Counted from the first letter of the stretch, positions 31,897 through 48,728 are shown. The stretch: DNA of 64,000 nt from Cornus controversa (GCA_026545225.1 CM048853.1:53625255-53689254); one strand, 5' to 3'. The notes: a model not told the origin generated them from the letters alone. Numbers and translations are program-made.

Positions 31897-34800
31897 ATAT
31901 ATTATGAATCTGTATAATCTGTGACTATATATATGAACTTCTCATTATTTATGTATCTATGAATCCGAGCTTGGCTGAAACTGGTCATGCAAATACAAGC
32001 CAAGCCCAAATATACCTTTGTGTATGACGATTGAACTGTGATTGATGCTTTGGGAACTTTTCACCTTCATCCTTATTTGTAGGTGAGCTTTCCCCCTCCC
32101 AACTTATTTCTTTTGGTTCAATGCTTTCTTGTATGATATTTTTAGCTCTACTAGTATAGTTCAGCAGGATTCTCATCCTCTACCATTTCAAAACTAAATC
32201 TGGGGTATTTTTTGAATTATGTGGATTTAATTGGAGGAATATAGAATTCTTATATCAGAATCTGGTCACTAGATTATTCTACTCCTTTGCAAATCTGCTG
32301 AGTTTTTAAAGTAGGTTATTTCTTTGTCTCACTGTGTTAAATCACTCTACCAAGATTCTCGAATCTGTGCAAAGGTCAGCACACACAACCAGTCCCAGTG
32401 AGACTGCAATTCTGCTTGGGGTAAGGAGAAGAGTAAATTCTTCATTATGCCGTAATGCCCTCTAATGATTCGCGCTATAAAAGAGCCATTTGTGATTGTA
32501 TTCATTGTTGCATGTTTAATTATGGTCAGATGTTTGTCTTGTTCTCTGGGGAGAACCAGCTTGTTGTCTGGACTCTGGCATTCCTTAACCAGATGGCTGG
32601 AATAATTCAGTTTTGAGATTGTGTTTATGGAAAGGTGCTTCTATGCTATCATCATTGCTCAATGGTTGCATCTATTTGAAACTTTCCAGATACATTTTCC
32701 TATAAATGCCCTCCATTCCTTTTTCCTATTTCATATTCCCCAATCTGTGACATTCAATCAAATTTGCAATTGAGGTTTTTGTCTCATGTATTTGATTTAT
32801 TCTTAAATGCAATGAGTTGTTGCATTTGGTTGGTTCTTAAACCTGATTGTTGTTACTATGTCAGAGGTTACAGCAACCAACTAGGTTGTTCATAGCTTGT
32901 AGGTTGGATGTCTCAATGCTAGCAAATTCTCTCTCTCTCATTCTCTTTATTATTATTATTATTATTATTTCCCAGTAAGTTATTGGTTCTTTCATTCTTA
33001 TTGCACAGCTTATCTACTTTATTTTCATCTTTAACAAGGAAAAAAGTTGCATTGTCTATGGCATCATCAATTGCACTGTTCCAGATGGGTTCCAGATGGC
33101 TGTGAAGTTAACTAATAGAATGGTAAAGTCACAGGACATTCTTTTATATTTGGATGATGAACTTTTGTCCTTGGTCAAGAGTCTCTTTAGGGCAAAGGTA
33201 TCTAAGTTGCTGTATTGAAGCTGATTCAATTGTTGCTCCATATTTTAGAGGTGGATGCATTATTGATCAAGTGTACATCGCTTGTTTATGATTAAGTTTT
33301 GACCTGAAGTTGGAAGTTTGAATTATTTATTAGTAATTGGGAAGTCAGATGTGTTTCTTGCCTAAGACAAAAACTTTAATCAAGGCCTTAAACACCACAC
33401 CCTTCACTACTATTTTGTCACTATTTTTTGTCTTTTATTTTAGGTAAGTTCACATTTATACTACATCAACTCATCGCATATATTTTTATTACACATATTT
33501 TCATTACTGCTTCCACATATTTGTACAAGTTGATACTTTAAAAAATAATTATAAACACTAATTCATAACCACACCACACATATTTAAAAATCCATCAATA
33601 TAATATATTACATTACTATAAAACTTATTATTATCATTATTATTATTATTTACATTTGTAAGGATAATGGAAAGCATTTGAAATTATCTCAATAGCTAGA
33701 ATGATAATGGAATTTTGTTGTGCAACAAAACTAAGGTTTACGGTGAAAAGTTTTTTTAATACCGATAATTGCAAATTCATGTTCTTGGTGATTATAACGG
33801 TATTTTTTTTCATGTTTCGAAATAAAGTTAAATTCGAAAATTTATGTTTTTCAAATTAAGTAAGTTAGATAAATAAAGAACTCTAGTTATTAATAGATGA
33901 ATGTGTGAGAGAAGTAATAGAAATAGTATATTTCTATTATCAAATTTTTATAAAATATGTAGTTTAATATATATTTAAAATGATACGCATATCAATTAGA
34001 GAAGGTATACATTAAATTAAAAAACTCCTTTCAAAATAAAAGTCACTTAGAAAGAAAAGAAGATAAAAAAAAATGTTAAGAATTTTCTAGAAGAAAAAAT
34101 TGATATAGACTAGTAAAATTTAGATATCTTTCTATACAAATGACATCCATTCTCAGCTCATGTAGAAAATAGTTTTGGCAAGCTTAGCAACCAACCTCCA
34201 TTCTAGCAAGCTAAGCTTTCCAACCACCCTCCATCTAGCAAGCTAAGCCTTCCAACCACCCTCCACTCCTCAGCTCATGTAGGAAATAGTTTTGGCAAGC
34301 TTTGCACGTTCTTTTATTTTTGCACTAGAAAAAAAATAAAAATATATTCTTGTTTTTTGAGTGAAAACAAAAAGCAGAAATAATGTTCATTAAACTTGTT
34401 GTTTCCACATTTTTAAGAATAAAAAAGAAAAAATAGTATTTGAGTAACACATTTGTTACACATTTTCTTTTTCTTTCATATTTGAACCTGTAACTATTAG
34501 ACGATACAATAGAACTTTCTAACATAACTAATCTTCCATAAGTATGATATCATATATATGTGAAAATTAAATTAAAATTGATGTCATATATATGTGAAAA
34601 TTAAATTAAATTAAAAATGATTTCATGTATATGTGAAAATTAAATTAAAACATATGATACAAGTTAAAAGATATTAATATACATAACATGTATATCATAA
34701 AAAGTTATTATTTATAAGTGAATTTTAAAAAAGAAGAAGATGAAAGTAAGAGCATTTTCAAAGTGTTTTTTTTATTTTAATATAAATAATTTATGCACAT

Positions 34801-35853
34801 TATATATTATCATATTAATTTATTATATATTATTTAACTAAGTAGACAAGAAAAAGATTATAATATATAAATAAGAAAACAATTGTGCAAAAAATCATGG
34901 ACAATGAAAGTTATGTTTAATATTATATATTATTTAATTAAGTGAGTTCTGCTACAGTAGAGAGAATATTTCTCTAGTAAAGAAACATCTTTTTTTTGTT
35001 TTATTTTTCTTTCACAAAAATGAGAAATATTTTTCATTAGAAATATTTTATTAAATATAATCTGTACTTTTGTTTTTACCTTTCCAGAAGATATAAACAG
35101 AAAAATAAGAAATATTTTCGTTAGTGATGAGGCTGACAACCAACCTCCATTCCTTAGCTCACGTAGAAAATAGTTTTTTTTGCCACACTTAAGCGTGCTT
35201 GATTTTGCTCCAGACAAAATTGACCTCTAAAAAATGAGAAAATCTAACTCATTAATTTTGATTACTTCGTAGTTTCTGTAAGCAATTTAGCAGAGCTAAA
35301 AATGAAAAGAAAAGAAGAAAGATGCCCTCAAGAAAAAGTAAAATGATCACTCGTTGACACAACCATCACTTTCACACCATAAAGAATTCAAAAACATAAA
35401 GGTGCTTTTGTTTGAAAAATGGGGAAAACACGACATTGCTCAAAAGTGGTTTTGTTTGAAAAATTGGAAAAAGTTATAAAGTGAGTTGAATGTAGTTAAA
35501 ACAAACACGGTAAATCAAGATAATAAATAAGACAAATCACCGAAAAAAAATTCAGTCGAGTATAGACAAATTACCTCCATTTGAGGTTCAATATAGAAAT
35601 CATTACAACCTTACAGTTTTGAATATACAAATGATCTCAGCTACAGCATGAAATAATGGAGGTGCACAGAGTTTCATCATTTGAATAAACCATGATTGCT
35701 ATTGATAAATGAAATATTGTACTTAATTGAGGTTACTTCATTATATGTGCGATATTTACATTTTTCAACAAAAAGGACCAATGATGTCCTCATAACAAAA
35801 TGGCTCCCAAAAGTTCCAAAAAGTAAAAAAATAATATGTGATCAGATCAAGAT
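29999..35853. other. Intergenic region between the epimerase and tRNA phosphotransferase genes
   Basis: No coding exon can be supported on either strand. From about 29700 to 33300 the plus strand is T-rich and moderately complex, like transcribed non-coding or intronic DNA, while 33400-35850 is plain AT-rich intergenic DNA. Simple repeats: (TA)n at 31861-31902, (TAT)n at 32949-32968, (TTA)n near 33632. Local repeats at 34149-34305 are listed separately. Confidence 0.5.
34149..34305. repeat. Nested local repeats around AGCAAGCTAAGC
   Basis: A 35-bp block ('tcagctcatgtag.aaatagttttggcaagctt') occurs at about 34153 and again at about 34270. Between them a unit of about 33 bp ('ctagcaagctaagc.ttccaaccaccctccat') is repeated twice. 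A third, diverged copy of the 35-bp block lies at about 35154-35180. Confidence 0.8.
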
Positions 35854-38800
35854 CTAAAAAGGTATGGGTTGTCTATCTGGCCATGACAATATCTTTTCGA
35901 AGTACTTCACTGGCACAACACCATCAAAACCCTCTGTCAAGATCACCTTGTTGTCTGAAATGTAAAGCTTCATTCCCTCTGCAATTGATAAAGCATTAGA
36001 CAAACATTAACTGAAAAACATAGAAAATGGCAGGCTTGGTTTCATTGTGATCTTCAATATGAACCTATTCATTAAGTTAGAGGTATTCAAAGTGTGTTAT
36101 ATACCTTCCAGAGCTTTTCTAACATCAAGAAAGATCAAAACATTAACATCCCGTCTCATACCTGAAAGATGACAAGTCGTGTGTAGTTGATTAGAATCCA
36201 GCAAAAGTATATAATTTTTAATAATTTTATTTACTGAAAAAAAAGTATATAATTTTTAACTGTATGCAGATGATTTATCATCTCATCCAGAGATTTTGAT
36301 ATCAACACAACTCCTATGAGAAAAGACGGTCCTAACACAAATGTTTCTAATTGGTGTTATATAAAAATTTAGGTGCCTGATATAGAAAACATTGAAACCA
36401 ATAGGCCTCCAGAAAAATTGAACACTCGGGATATGGAGAGCATTCGTAACACAATTTGATGAGCCTTCCCATCAACCCATATATCTTTGACGCATCATCT
36501 GCTATGTTAGCTAAATGGAAGGTGGCCAATTTGTATCATACTAGCATGCAATAACTTCTACCAGTTCAGATCCAACTACCATTTCATCCCAGTACATGCA
36601 CAAGTCAACAGTCGCATCTGATAACTTACCAATATCACCTCTTTGACTCTTAAAATCTGTTAAAATCAACACAATCAAAGATCAATTTATTGCACAGAGA
36701 CAGACCAGAGATCATAATTAGAGGGAGAGACCATCATTAACATATAAGCCACCATATTCTTGTTGTTACTCTTTCTGCATTCCCCTTCTACTTCCCCTTT
36801 CTTTTCCTTTGTTTTCCACTTTGCAAAAGCAGGTGAGGCACAAATCAAATTTCAATGTAATATAAGCAATGACATCATGATTGTCTAAAAACTATAAGCA
36901 ATGACATCATGATTGTCTAAAAACTATAAGCAATGACATCACGATAGTCTCAGAAACTAAGTGATGCTGATAAAATAAAAAAGAGCAAGAAAATTTCTCC
37001 AAGCAACTTACCGCTGATTACTTCTCCATCTGTTGGCAAGCCACATGAGAAGTGTACATGCAACCTTTTCATGCGTTTGAGACCATGCTCCAAAATTAAT
37101 TCCAAGGATTTCTTATAGGTTCCATGCACGCAGACTGCAAAATCACCAAGGTAAAAATGCATTGAAGCAAACAAATATGAAAAATATGGTGTAAACCAGC
37201 AAAGGTAAACTTCAAAAAAAAAAAAAATAACACATGTAGAAGTATCTTAACCTGGAACTTCTTCTGCTGAAAGGATTGGTTTTAATAAGCTTTCAGTTTC
37301 TACCATCTGTCAAGCACACATAAGAAATTAATATAAATTGTTGGAGCAAAAAATGAAGCTCGTTAAAAGACAACACAAAATTACATTACAACAAGATTGT
37401 GATAACTTAAGGACACGTTCTAACATTATAGCTACTGCATGGAGCTAGGTAGTAAAGAAAGGAAGATGGAGGTTTCCCTCCTTGGTAATTAAAAAAAATA
37501 AAGGGCTGACTAGATTTCCTAGGTTTCCTCTCACAGTTCAGAGAAACATTTTCACACTTTCCGAAAATATCGAGAAGACTTAAGAAATTGAACAATAGAA
37601 GAGAGAAGGCCAAGAAAGCGGTAGATCTACTTTGCTGGCATAGATTTAAGATTACTTGCTATTTGCTAATACAGTGAACTTTGAACCAAGAAGGAACAAG
37701 AAATTAAAAAATCCTTGAGCAAGAAGAAAGGATTTTTTGGGGTTATTTTAATGACCTGGATAAAAAATCAGGTGATATCGATGCTTGAGGAGTCCTAAAA
37801 CCAATTATGTCATAGGATGTCATAGGTTTAAGTTAATAGCATTTAGCATCAATCTGAAAAGATCAATTCCTGTATCAGCAATTCAGATAATAAAATACTG
37901 TATTACTTTAGCATTTTGTTCTGCAAAAAAAAAAAAAAAAAATTGATTTATGAAAGTCAGGCCACCAGCCTCTTGCCTGGGTGATATCATCTCTACAATT
38001 TATGCTTAAGGGTCTGGTTGGGAAGCACCCCTCCAATAAGCTTGCATACCACCTACTAATTGACAACAATAAATAAATAATTCAAGAATAAAACATCCCA
38101 GTCCTGGGAATTGGAATGCATGAATGCGCCCCTGTCAGTGGTGATGGTGCATGTTTACCACATTAGGGTCTTGAAAAGTTCAACATTATGTTCATAATGT
38201 ATTTTCCCTGAATCACAATGAGAAATAATAATAATTCTACATTCATACAAGTAATGACGGAAACCCACTCTCATAAATCATAAAAACTTCAATGACATAA
38301 AAAGTAATAAACTTAGACATATGAAACAAGCACACAGCCACAACAAAAAGGATGCCGAGGGCACTTGAAAAAAAAACACCAGGGAGCTGTAAAACACAAT
38401 AGTCACATGCTCATATATAAGGTCACCAGCTAGTCTCAACCCTCAATACTTTATTTTTCCAAATTCATAACCACATTTTGGTTAAAGGAAGATAAATTAC
38501 CGTTATTGTGTGCCCTTGGTTCGCACGTATCAAAAGCTCTCCATTTTCTTCCAGTAGGCTAAACCGCTGCTTATTGTCCTTTCTGACAGCCTGTGGACAA
38601 TGAATTAAAAATCTAAGGGAACCATGTTGGGAAACTAAGTGAAATACAAGTGATCAAGAAGAAAATATTCACATTTTGTGGGTCAAATGAAAAACAAACA
38701 GAAAAAGCATGATGTAAAACAATGTACAGGAGATGTACTAAGGACAGCATGAATGTAAACATCATAGAAGCTGGTGTGTCTCAAGGAGTCAAAGAGGTAG

Positions 38801-39843
38801 GTACTTGATGTGCAGCATAATACAAGCTGCCAGAATAGAAGTTATTATTTAAGTCAGGTATCAGTTATCAGATCTTAATAACATAAGAACTTTGGCAGAG
38901 CTCATACCAATGTAAGCCTGCCATTCAGGCAATGTCGAGGTAAGCCCTACATGAATTCAGAATGGTTTTATATTGTTCACTAAAATTTATATGGTTATTA
39001 ACACATTATATACATAATCACAACATACCTCTGTTGATCCTAGAACTAAAGAAATTTATATACCTGATAAGTAGGGGCGGAACCAGGAATTTTTATTAGG
39101 AGGAGCCGAACTAGTTATATAAAAAGATTAAAAATAATAAAAAGTAATATATTTTTAATATGAAAGAATGTTATCTATAAACCAAAATTATTTCATAACT
39201 TACTAAGTGCATAAAATGAGAAGAAGGGGTCCAAGGGATGGGTAATATTTGGATTTTCTAGACTTCTCCCTCAAAATGTGGCCTTCTAAAAGTAAACCCT
39301 AGAAGAGTTAAAATTAAGGCTATTTATAAACATTAAAAAGAACACATTATTCTTATTCTTATTATTATTGTTGTTGTTGTTGTTGTTGCTGCTATTATTA
39401 TTATTATTTTAATGTTTTCAAGTTCACAAAATAAAGAAAAACTTTATTATTAGGGTTGTACAATATTTTGGGGGACCATTTTTTTTTTAATCTTATGTAT
39501 TCAAGCTCACTATTTAGAAGGCCATATTCTTAGTGTTTTAAAAGAATTGGCTTTTCGGAGGGTGGAGAATGTGTGTTAATTAATTTTTTATATTTCAAAC
39601 TTACTATTTATAGGAATGCCATAGTTGGGGGTTTTGAAAAAAAAAAAATAGGGGGCCATGAGTATTAGGTCCACCCCTGCTACTGAGAAATTTTTGAACT
39701 CATTTCTGTTGATATGTGAAATGAATATATCTTAATGGACAATATGACAAATGCAACGGTGATACTACAGAGCAGAAACCAAAATACCAAATGCAAAAAG
39801 GAGGAAAGTAAATCCTTTCTTCAATTCATGATGAAGCTTGAGC

Positions 39844-39878
<35 letters not shown>

Positions 39879-40955
39879 AAACCAAGGAAAGAGATAAAAA
39901 TGGAAAATCCAATGAAACTTACTGATGTTTAAAGAATGGAACTCTGTTAAGGGAGTTATGACAAAGATGCAATAAAATATGTGAAAGATATAATAAAAGA
40001 AAAGGGAGTTACAAAACCAACCTCCCGAACGTCATCAACAGTGTGTGATCTTATTGGAATATTTGCGAATGTTTTCATGTTCAGCTTCAATAGGTCTTGA
40101 ACCCTGACATACCCATCACTCCTCATATTCAAGTTCAACTCAGAAGCCATGTGCCGCAATATACGTGTCCTGTAAATATTACATAGTATTGAATAATTGT
40201 TCAATTCAAATGAGTTGCACAAATATTTTTTTTATGCACCTTTTGGTTGCTCAAGGAATGTGTGGAAAAAAAAATCATAATTTTGAATTAACTTTTTTCA
40301 AAAGAAATAAAGAACTTGGATTAAAATTTTGATTATTTTCTTTGGTTGCTTGAAAAACTCGTGTTATAAAATTTTGGACACAAAAAAATAATATTGGCAA
40401 AGTCAAGCCTAATACAACTGAAATTACAACACAGCTCTCCTTAATTGAGGTGGATTTCCTAATTTTTTGTAAGCCAATGAAACCAAAATTGAATAATAGG
40501 GAGGATATAATCAATCAAAGTCAAAACTAAGATTTATGTTTAAATCATCATATAAAATGTGCATTAAAAATTTCATCATAAACCTAATTCAAAAAAATTC
40601 AGCTCCAATACTACAAATCAAAGCATCAAGAATATAAACCCATTCGGTGAATTTCAAGCAGTGTTTCTCCCCCACTTTCAGAAAGTTTGTTACATTTTTT
40701 ATTTGTGTAATCTGCTTCTTCAGCTCTAATCATCATTCAACCTCAAAGGTCAGCTTGTTTCGTCACTTATACTCGTTAACAATTTTGATAAGTAAAAAAA
40801 AAAAACTGGATTCAAATGGGACCTAAAATATCAGATTTCAAGTGATTAATATCAATATATACTGAACCCAACGAGAAACACTGTCGAACACTGAACATAC
40901 ATAATCCCAATTCAATTGAAATGAATATACAGAGAATAACAAACAGATAATTAGA

Positions 40956-41001
<46 letters not shown>

Positions 41002-41501
41002 TACATACATGAGTCTCCCTAAAGCGTCAATTTTATCTTTACTGCCACCGCTGCCACGGCCTCTCGACCTCTCACGGTTATCTTTCATCTCCAAACCTCT
41101 TCCTCTACCACCACTGCCGTAAATACACAAAAGGAAAATGATAAAGCAAACCATATCAGCATTTTAACGCCAAAAATAAATAAATAAAATTTTCCCCTTA
41201 TTTTTTCACTCCTAAACAACAGAAAACGCGTATAGGTCAAAACTTTCTTTTCAATTTACAATGTTTTATCGGCTTCCAAATAGAGAGAAAAGGAAGGAAT
41301 GCCTCCTTACCTTCTACTAGAATGAGCGAAAGCAGAGGAGGAGGAGCTCTTGAGGCTGTTATTGTTGGTGTTGTCCATTAAAGCTAGGGCACGAAAACTG
41401 GTGCGAAGAGATGAAGAAGATGTAGCAATGGAGACAGGTGGAAGAGAAACACAACAGTGACGCAGAATTCGTAACCCACCACAGGTTACGGAAGCCCACA
41501 T
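35854..41501 (-). CDS. TPT1: tRNA 2'-phosphotransferase (TPT1/KptA family)
   Basis: The enzyme removes the 2'-phosphate left at the splice junction after tRNA ligation, transferring it to NAD+ to give ADP-ribose 1'',2''-cyclic phosphate and nicotinamide. Exons in transcript order: 41501-41311, 41113-41009, 40169-40022, 38590-38501, 37306-37252, 37134-37012, 36161-36105, 35978-35854. All borders are GT-AG, phases close, and the product is 297 aa. The catalytic Arg-His-Arg-Arg set of the family is visible: R104-H105 in TRILRHMASE, R170 in LLIRANQGHT, and R240 or R241 in ISGMRRDVN. Other family blocks: NMRSDGYVRV, VCVHGTYKKSLE, HVHFSCGLPTDGEV, VILTEGFDGVVPV. Residues 1-41 are Arg/Ser-rich and lack acidic residues, like an organelle transit peptide, followed by a second Met (M42, ATG at 41378) and a Ser/Gly/Arg-rich linker. 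Exon 2's donor was chosen as GTATGT because only that restores the frame into TRILRH. Confidence 0.93.
36630..36656 (-). other. Potential 27-nt cassette exon in TPT1 intron 6
   Basis: Within intron 6 a 27-base segment is bounded by a good acceptor (TTTTAACAG) and a consensus donor (GTAAGT). Inserted between exons 6 and 7 it keeps the frame and adds nine residues (DFKSQRGDI) between GEVIS and GMRRDV. The family alignment does not need it, so it is either an alternative exon or a chance decoy. Confidence 0.4.
36862..36957. repeat. Three 32-bp tandem repeats in TPT1 intron 6
   Basis: Unit 'ataagcaatgacatcatgat' plus 'tgtctaaaaact' starts at 36862, 36894 and 36926. The first two are identical and the third has a few changes. 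Confidence 0.95.
39071..39680. mobile_element. hAT-like MITE in TPT1 intron 3
   Basis: The ends TAGGGGCGGAACCAGG and TAGGTCCACCCCTG form an imperfect terminal inverted repeat of a type common in plant hAT-derived elements. The body is AT-rich with a (TTG)n/(TTA)n run near 39363-39410. The 8-bp flanks (ctgataag and ctactgag) are only partly alike, so the insertion is old. It lies within the intron between TPT1 exons 3 and 4. Confidence 0.55.
39847..39874. repeat. (GA)n microsatellite
   Basis: Pure GA dinucleotide run inside TPT1 intron 3. Confidence 0.95.
40957..41000. repeat. (TA)n(CA)n microsatellite next to the TPT1 exon 2 donor
   Basis: The dinucleotide run ends only eight bases from the GTATGT splice donor of exon 2 (read on the minus strand as a GT run directly after the donor). 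Length change here could affect splicing. Confidence 0.9.
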
Positions 41502-41670
41502 CGATGGGTCGATGCGTTTGGGAATTGGTGTTATGCTGATGTTGATGACGGTGCTGATTTAGCACGTGTGCGGTGTTACGTACTTTTAGTGAAGAGAAGA
41601 GTGGCTCTTTGCCGTACACGTGGCTCGTTTGTGTATCGAACGGCTGTTATCAACCATCGTCACATGAAAG

Positions 41671-42550
41671 TAGGGCTGCAATCGAGCCGAGCCGAGCCGA
41701 GCCAAGCGGAGCCGAGTAGTAACATGTTTGAGCTCCGCTCGACAGTGTAGGAGGGTGTTCGAGCTCGAATCGAGCTCCAACCTCAAGTGTTCGAGCTCGG
41801 CTCGAAACTCGTATAGAGATACAGATATTACACACACATGCACAGATCTATCATACACATATTACACACACGCATATGCATAATGCACATATCTGTCTAA
41901 AACTAAATTTCCATCAAAAGAAATTTCATACTAAATTATAAAAAGTAGAAATACCTGGAAAATCACCGATCTCGTCAAAGCCACTGCTCCGATCTCGCCA
42001 AAGCCATCGTCACCATCCTCCCATGCCACGAGAGAGAGAGAGAGAACACAAAATACAGATCGGCAGTCGAGAGTTGGGACTTAGGATGTAGAGAGAGGAG
42101 TGCGGTGCGTGCGGCTAGGGTTGAGAGTAATTGAGTGGTTAAAGATTATGTATAGATGGGCTTTCAGAACATGGGCTTAGGTTTGAGCTATGTTAATTCT
42201 CTTCGACTTGGTCCATTTTATTTTTAAAATGTTGGGTAATGCATTTTATTGATTTGGTTGGGCTGGGCTAAAGTTATAAGTTTAAAAGAACATGCTGGTG
42301 ATTGGGTTGGGCAAATGCATGGCCTGTGATTGGATTGGGCTGGACTAAAGTTATAAGTTTAAAAGAAAATAAAAGGCCTAAGCGCGAGCTATAATCAGAC
42401 TTATTTAACGAGCTTGTTTACGAACACGTTTATGAATTAATGAGCCAAGGAGAAGGCTGTTTGATATTGGTTCGTTTATTAATCAAACACATATTTTGTT
42501 TGAGCTCAACTCAAGCTGCTTGTCGAATATTTGATTTGTTTGCAGCCCTA
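41671..42550. mobile_element. hAT-like non-autonomous element with GAGCC-rich end
   Basis: The ends TAGGGCTGCAATCGAGCC and TTTGTTTGCAGCCCTA are inverted copies for about 12 bases. Near the left end GAGCC and TCGAGCTC motifs are repeated many times, as is usual in this type of plant element. The inner region 41950-42130 is GC-richer and could be captured genic DNA. Flanking 8-mers (CATGAAAG, CCTAGAAG) match at only five positions, so the target duplication is decayed. It lies 170 bp upstream of the TPT1 start codon. Confidence 0.65.
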
Positions 42551-42766
42551 CCTAGAAGCCTCACGATATCCTTGCCATCAATCAAAGGAAAATTTTCAAT
42601 TTTAAAATCATTATAATTTCTTAATTATGAAGCATCAACCTTCCACTTTAAAAAAATATTCAAAATTCACTGTCTAATAAATACATTTTATTTTTTATAT
42701 ATAAACTAAATAACAAATATATGGATTATTATTTCTGAACCTTCAACCTTTTTTATTTTTATTTTT

Positions 42767-43665
42767 GGTTAAATTCACCTATTTCTTATGAGATTTGGTC
42801 AAATTATAGAGAGACCATTTGACCTTTATTTCTTTTACTTCCGCTAAATCTATTTTTCTGATGATCAGAGTAAATTTTAAGTATGAAAAGACAATTTTGC
42901 CCTTACAGTATAATATCACATTATATTTCAAATAGGATAAAATACAATGATCTCCCCTGAAGTTTGCTATAATTGCACTGACTTTTCCTGAATTTTTTTT
43001 TTTAAAATGACATTTTTGCCCACATTATACTTTCTCTCTTTGTTCAATATTCTTTTGTACATTTGCTATACCATTATCATCACCACTCATGACCACCATT
43101 GATCTTCGATCTTGCTCCTAACATATCTGATCAATCGTCAAAAATTCTATCACACAAATTATTTTCAAAGATCTTTAATCATGGTGATATATATACAAAC
43201 ACATACATATGATCAGATTTGTGGACCGAGTTATTGAGTTTTGTTGTGAATCACGAGTATGGGTTGATGAAAACGACCAAGCCGGTGGTATCGTGTGCGT
43301 GGAAGCGTACATATCATTTTAGAAATCAAATTTTTTTTTATTAAATTATTTGGGTGTATAATGATAAAATCATCTTGAAATATTATTTCAAATCATCATA
43401 GGGGAAGTCAGTACAATTACAACAAACTTTAAAGGAGGTCAATGCAATTACGACAAACCTCAAAGGATGTCATTGTATTTTACCCTATTTGAAATATGAT
43501 GTAATATTATAATACAAAGGCAAAATTGCCTTTTCACTCTTAAAATTTATTCTGGGTACTAGAAAAATTAATTTATTAATTTAGGGAAGGTGAAAAAAAT
43601 AAAAGCCAAACCGTCTCTCCGAATGTAATTTAATCAAATATCAGGGAAGGTCAGTGAATTTAACC
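42767..43665. mobile_element. Long foldback (hairpin) element
   Basis: The left arm (42776-43010) and right arm (43395-43665) are inverted copies over more than 200 bases with some mismatches: TTAAATTCAC at the outer ends, GACAATTTTGCC against GGCAAAATTGCC, TATTTCAAATAGG against CCTATTTGAAATA, and AAAATACAATGA against TCATTGTATTTT. The inner TIR can be read as a smaller element nested in the arms of a larger one. There is no coding content. Confidence 0.65.
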
Positions 43666-44824
43666 CCCCTTTTTTTCAATCATCATCAACCTTTTTACTT
43701 TGAAAAATAATAAAGATATAGTAAATTTAAATTTAAATAGAATGCTTTTGCAATCAATTTCCGAGCTTTTTGATGACACGGCTTGTTCAATGAATATTTG
43801 AGCTACTGATATGCCAACCAATTTATTTATCTTATTTATTTTTTTATGTTTTTTTTCAGCACAACCAATATTTATATTTTTTTGTTCAATGAATATCAAC
43901 GAGAATATTTTAGCTAATGATATGCCAACCAAACTGAATCGTAAATATATTATTATTATTTCTTCTGGGGATCTTGGGCCTCTTGACCTATGAAATGTTC
44001 CAATGTCGAAAATAAGATGTATAAATAGCTTATAGCAATATTACAATTGTTGAAACTTGAGTAATTCATTACTAAGATGGCTCCTTGTTCTTATGAGTAT
44101 GCTTTTCTCAATTTATAAGTATTTGAATTGCTGATATATGCATTTCTCAATTTCCAGTAATACATTATGCAATCAAAAAATAAAAAATCTGCACATCGAC
44201 TATACACACATTGTCATGACAATCCAGAAAGCACTTCAAATTCCAAAGATAAGATTGATCAGAGGCCAGTCCCCACAACAGCTAGGAGTCTAGGACATAT
44301 AGATATGACTGTCTCCCAGTTTAAATAATATAGTCCTGTAGGCTGTATGGGGGCACTTAACAGACATTTCATCAATAATTACACCACCCAAGCACATTCG
44401 ATGACAAGCTGAAAAACATGAAAAAATGCCATTCATCAATTTTATTGTGTCACAATAGCCATCATTATTGATCATTATAATCAACTCCCAAAATTACTCA
44501 TTATTATCATTACACTACATCTTGAAGTTTGCTTGTACTGAATATACTGTTTTAGAACAGGGGGCTAAAGTAATAATAATATTCTTCAATTTTTAAGGGT
44601 GTTTTACATTTTATCAAATCACTGCTGATCAATTTCAAAATTATATTCAAAACACAAATATTCCTAGTCTTCCTTCAACAACAAAACTTTGGTCTTCATG
44701 ATATCATAGTTCAGTAAGCATAAAGCCAAAATGCATCTAAAATTTTGGAAAGAAACTACAAATCTACTCAACCATGAGAACGCTCAGAATAGAAAACCCA
44801 TAGACGTTACCACTGATATTTTCT
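43666..44824. other. Intergenic DNA 3' of the RPS13 gene
   Basis: No gene is visible. A short local duplication ('tgttcaatgaatat...gatatgccaaccaa') occurs at about 43784 and 43883. The right part should include the RPS13 3' untranslated region on the minus strand. Confidence 0.5.
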
Positions 44825-48678
<3,854 letters not shown>

Positions 48679-48728
48679 TTTGACTGTGCTGAGGTTCGCT
48701 GTGCAGTGAGCACCAGTTGAACAAGCTC

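Noticed and set aside
29999..33300. Hidden exons of a further gene in the T-rich region after the epimerase
   Set aside because: Composition is intron-like, but no open stretch with splice borders encodes a recognisable protein.
36862..36957. Three regularly spaced repeats as a CRISPR-like array
   Set aside because: The repeats are directly adjacent with no spacers and lie in a plant intron; they are a minisatellite.
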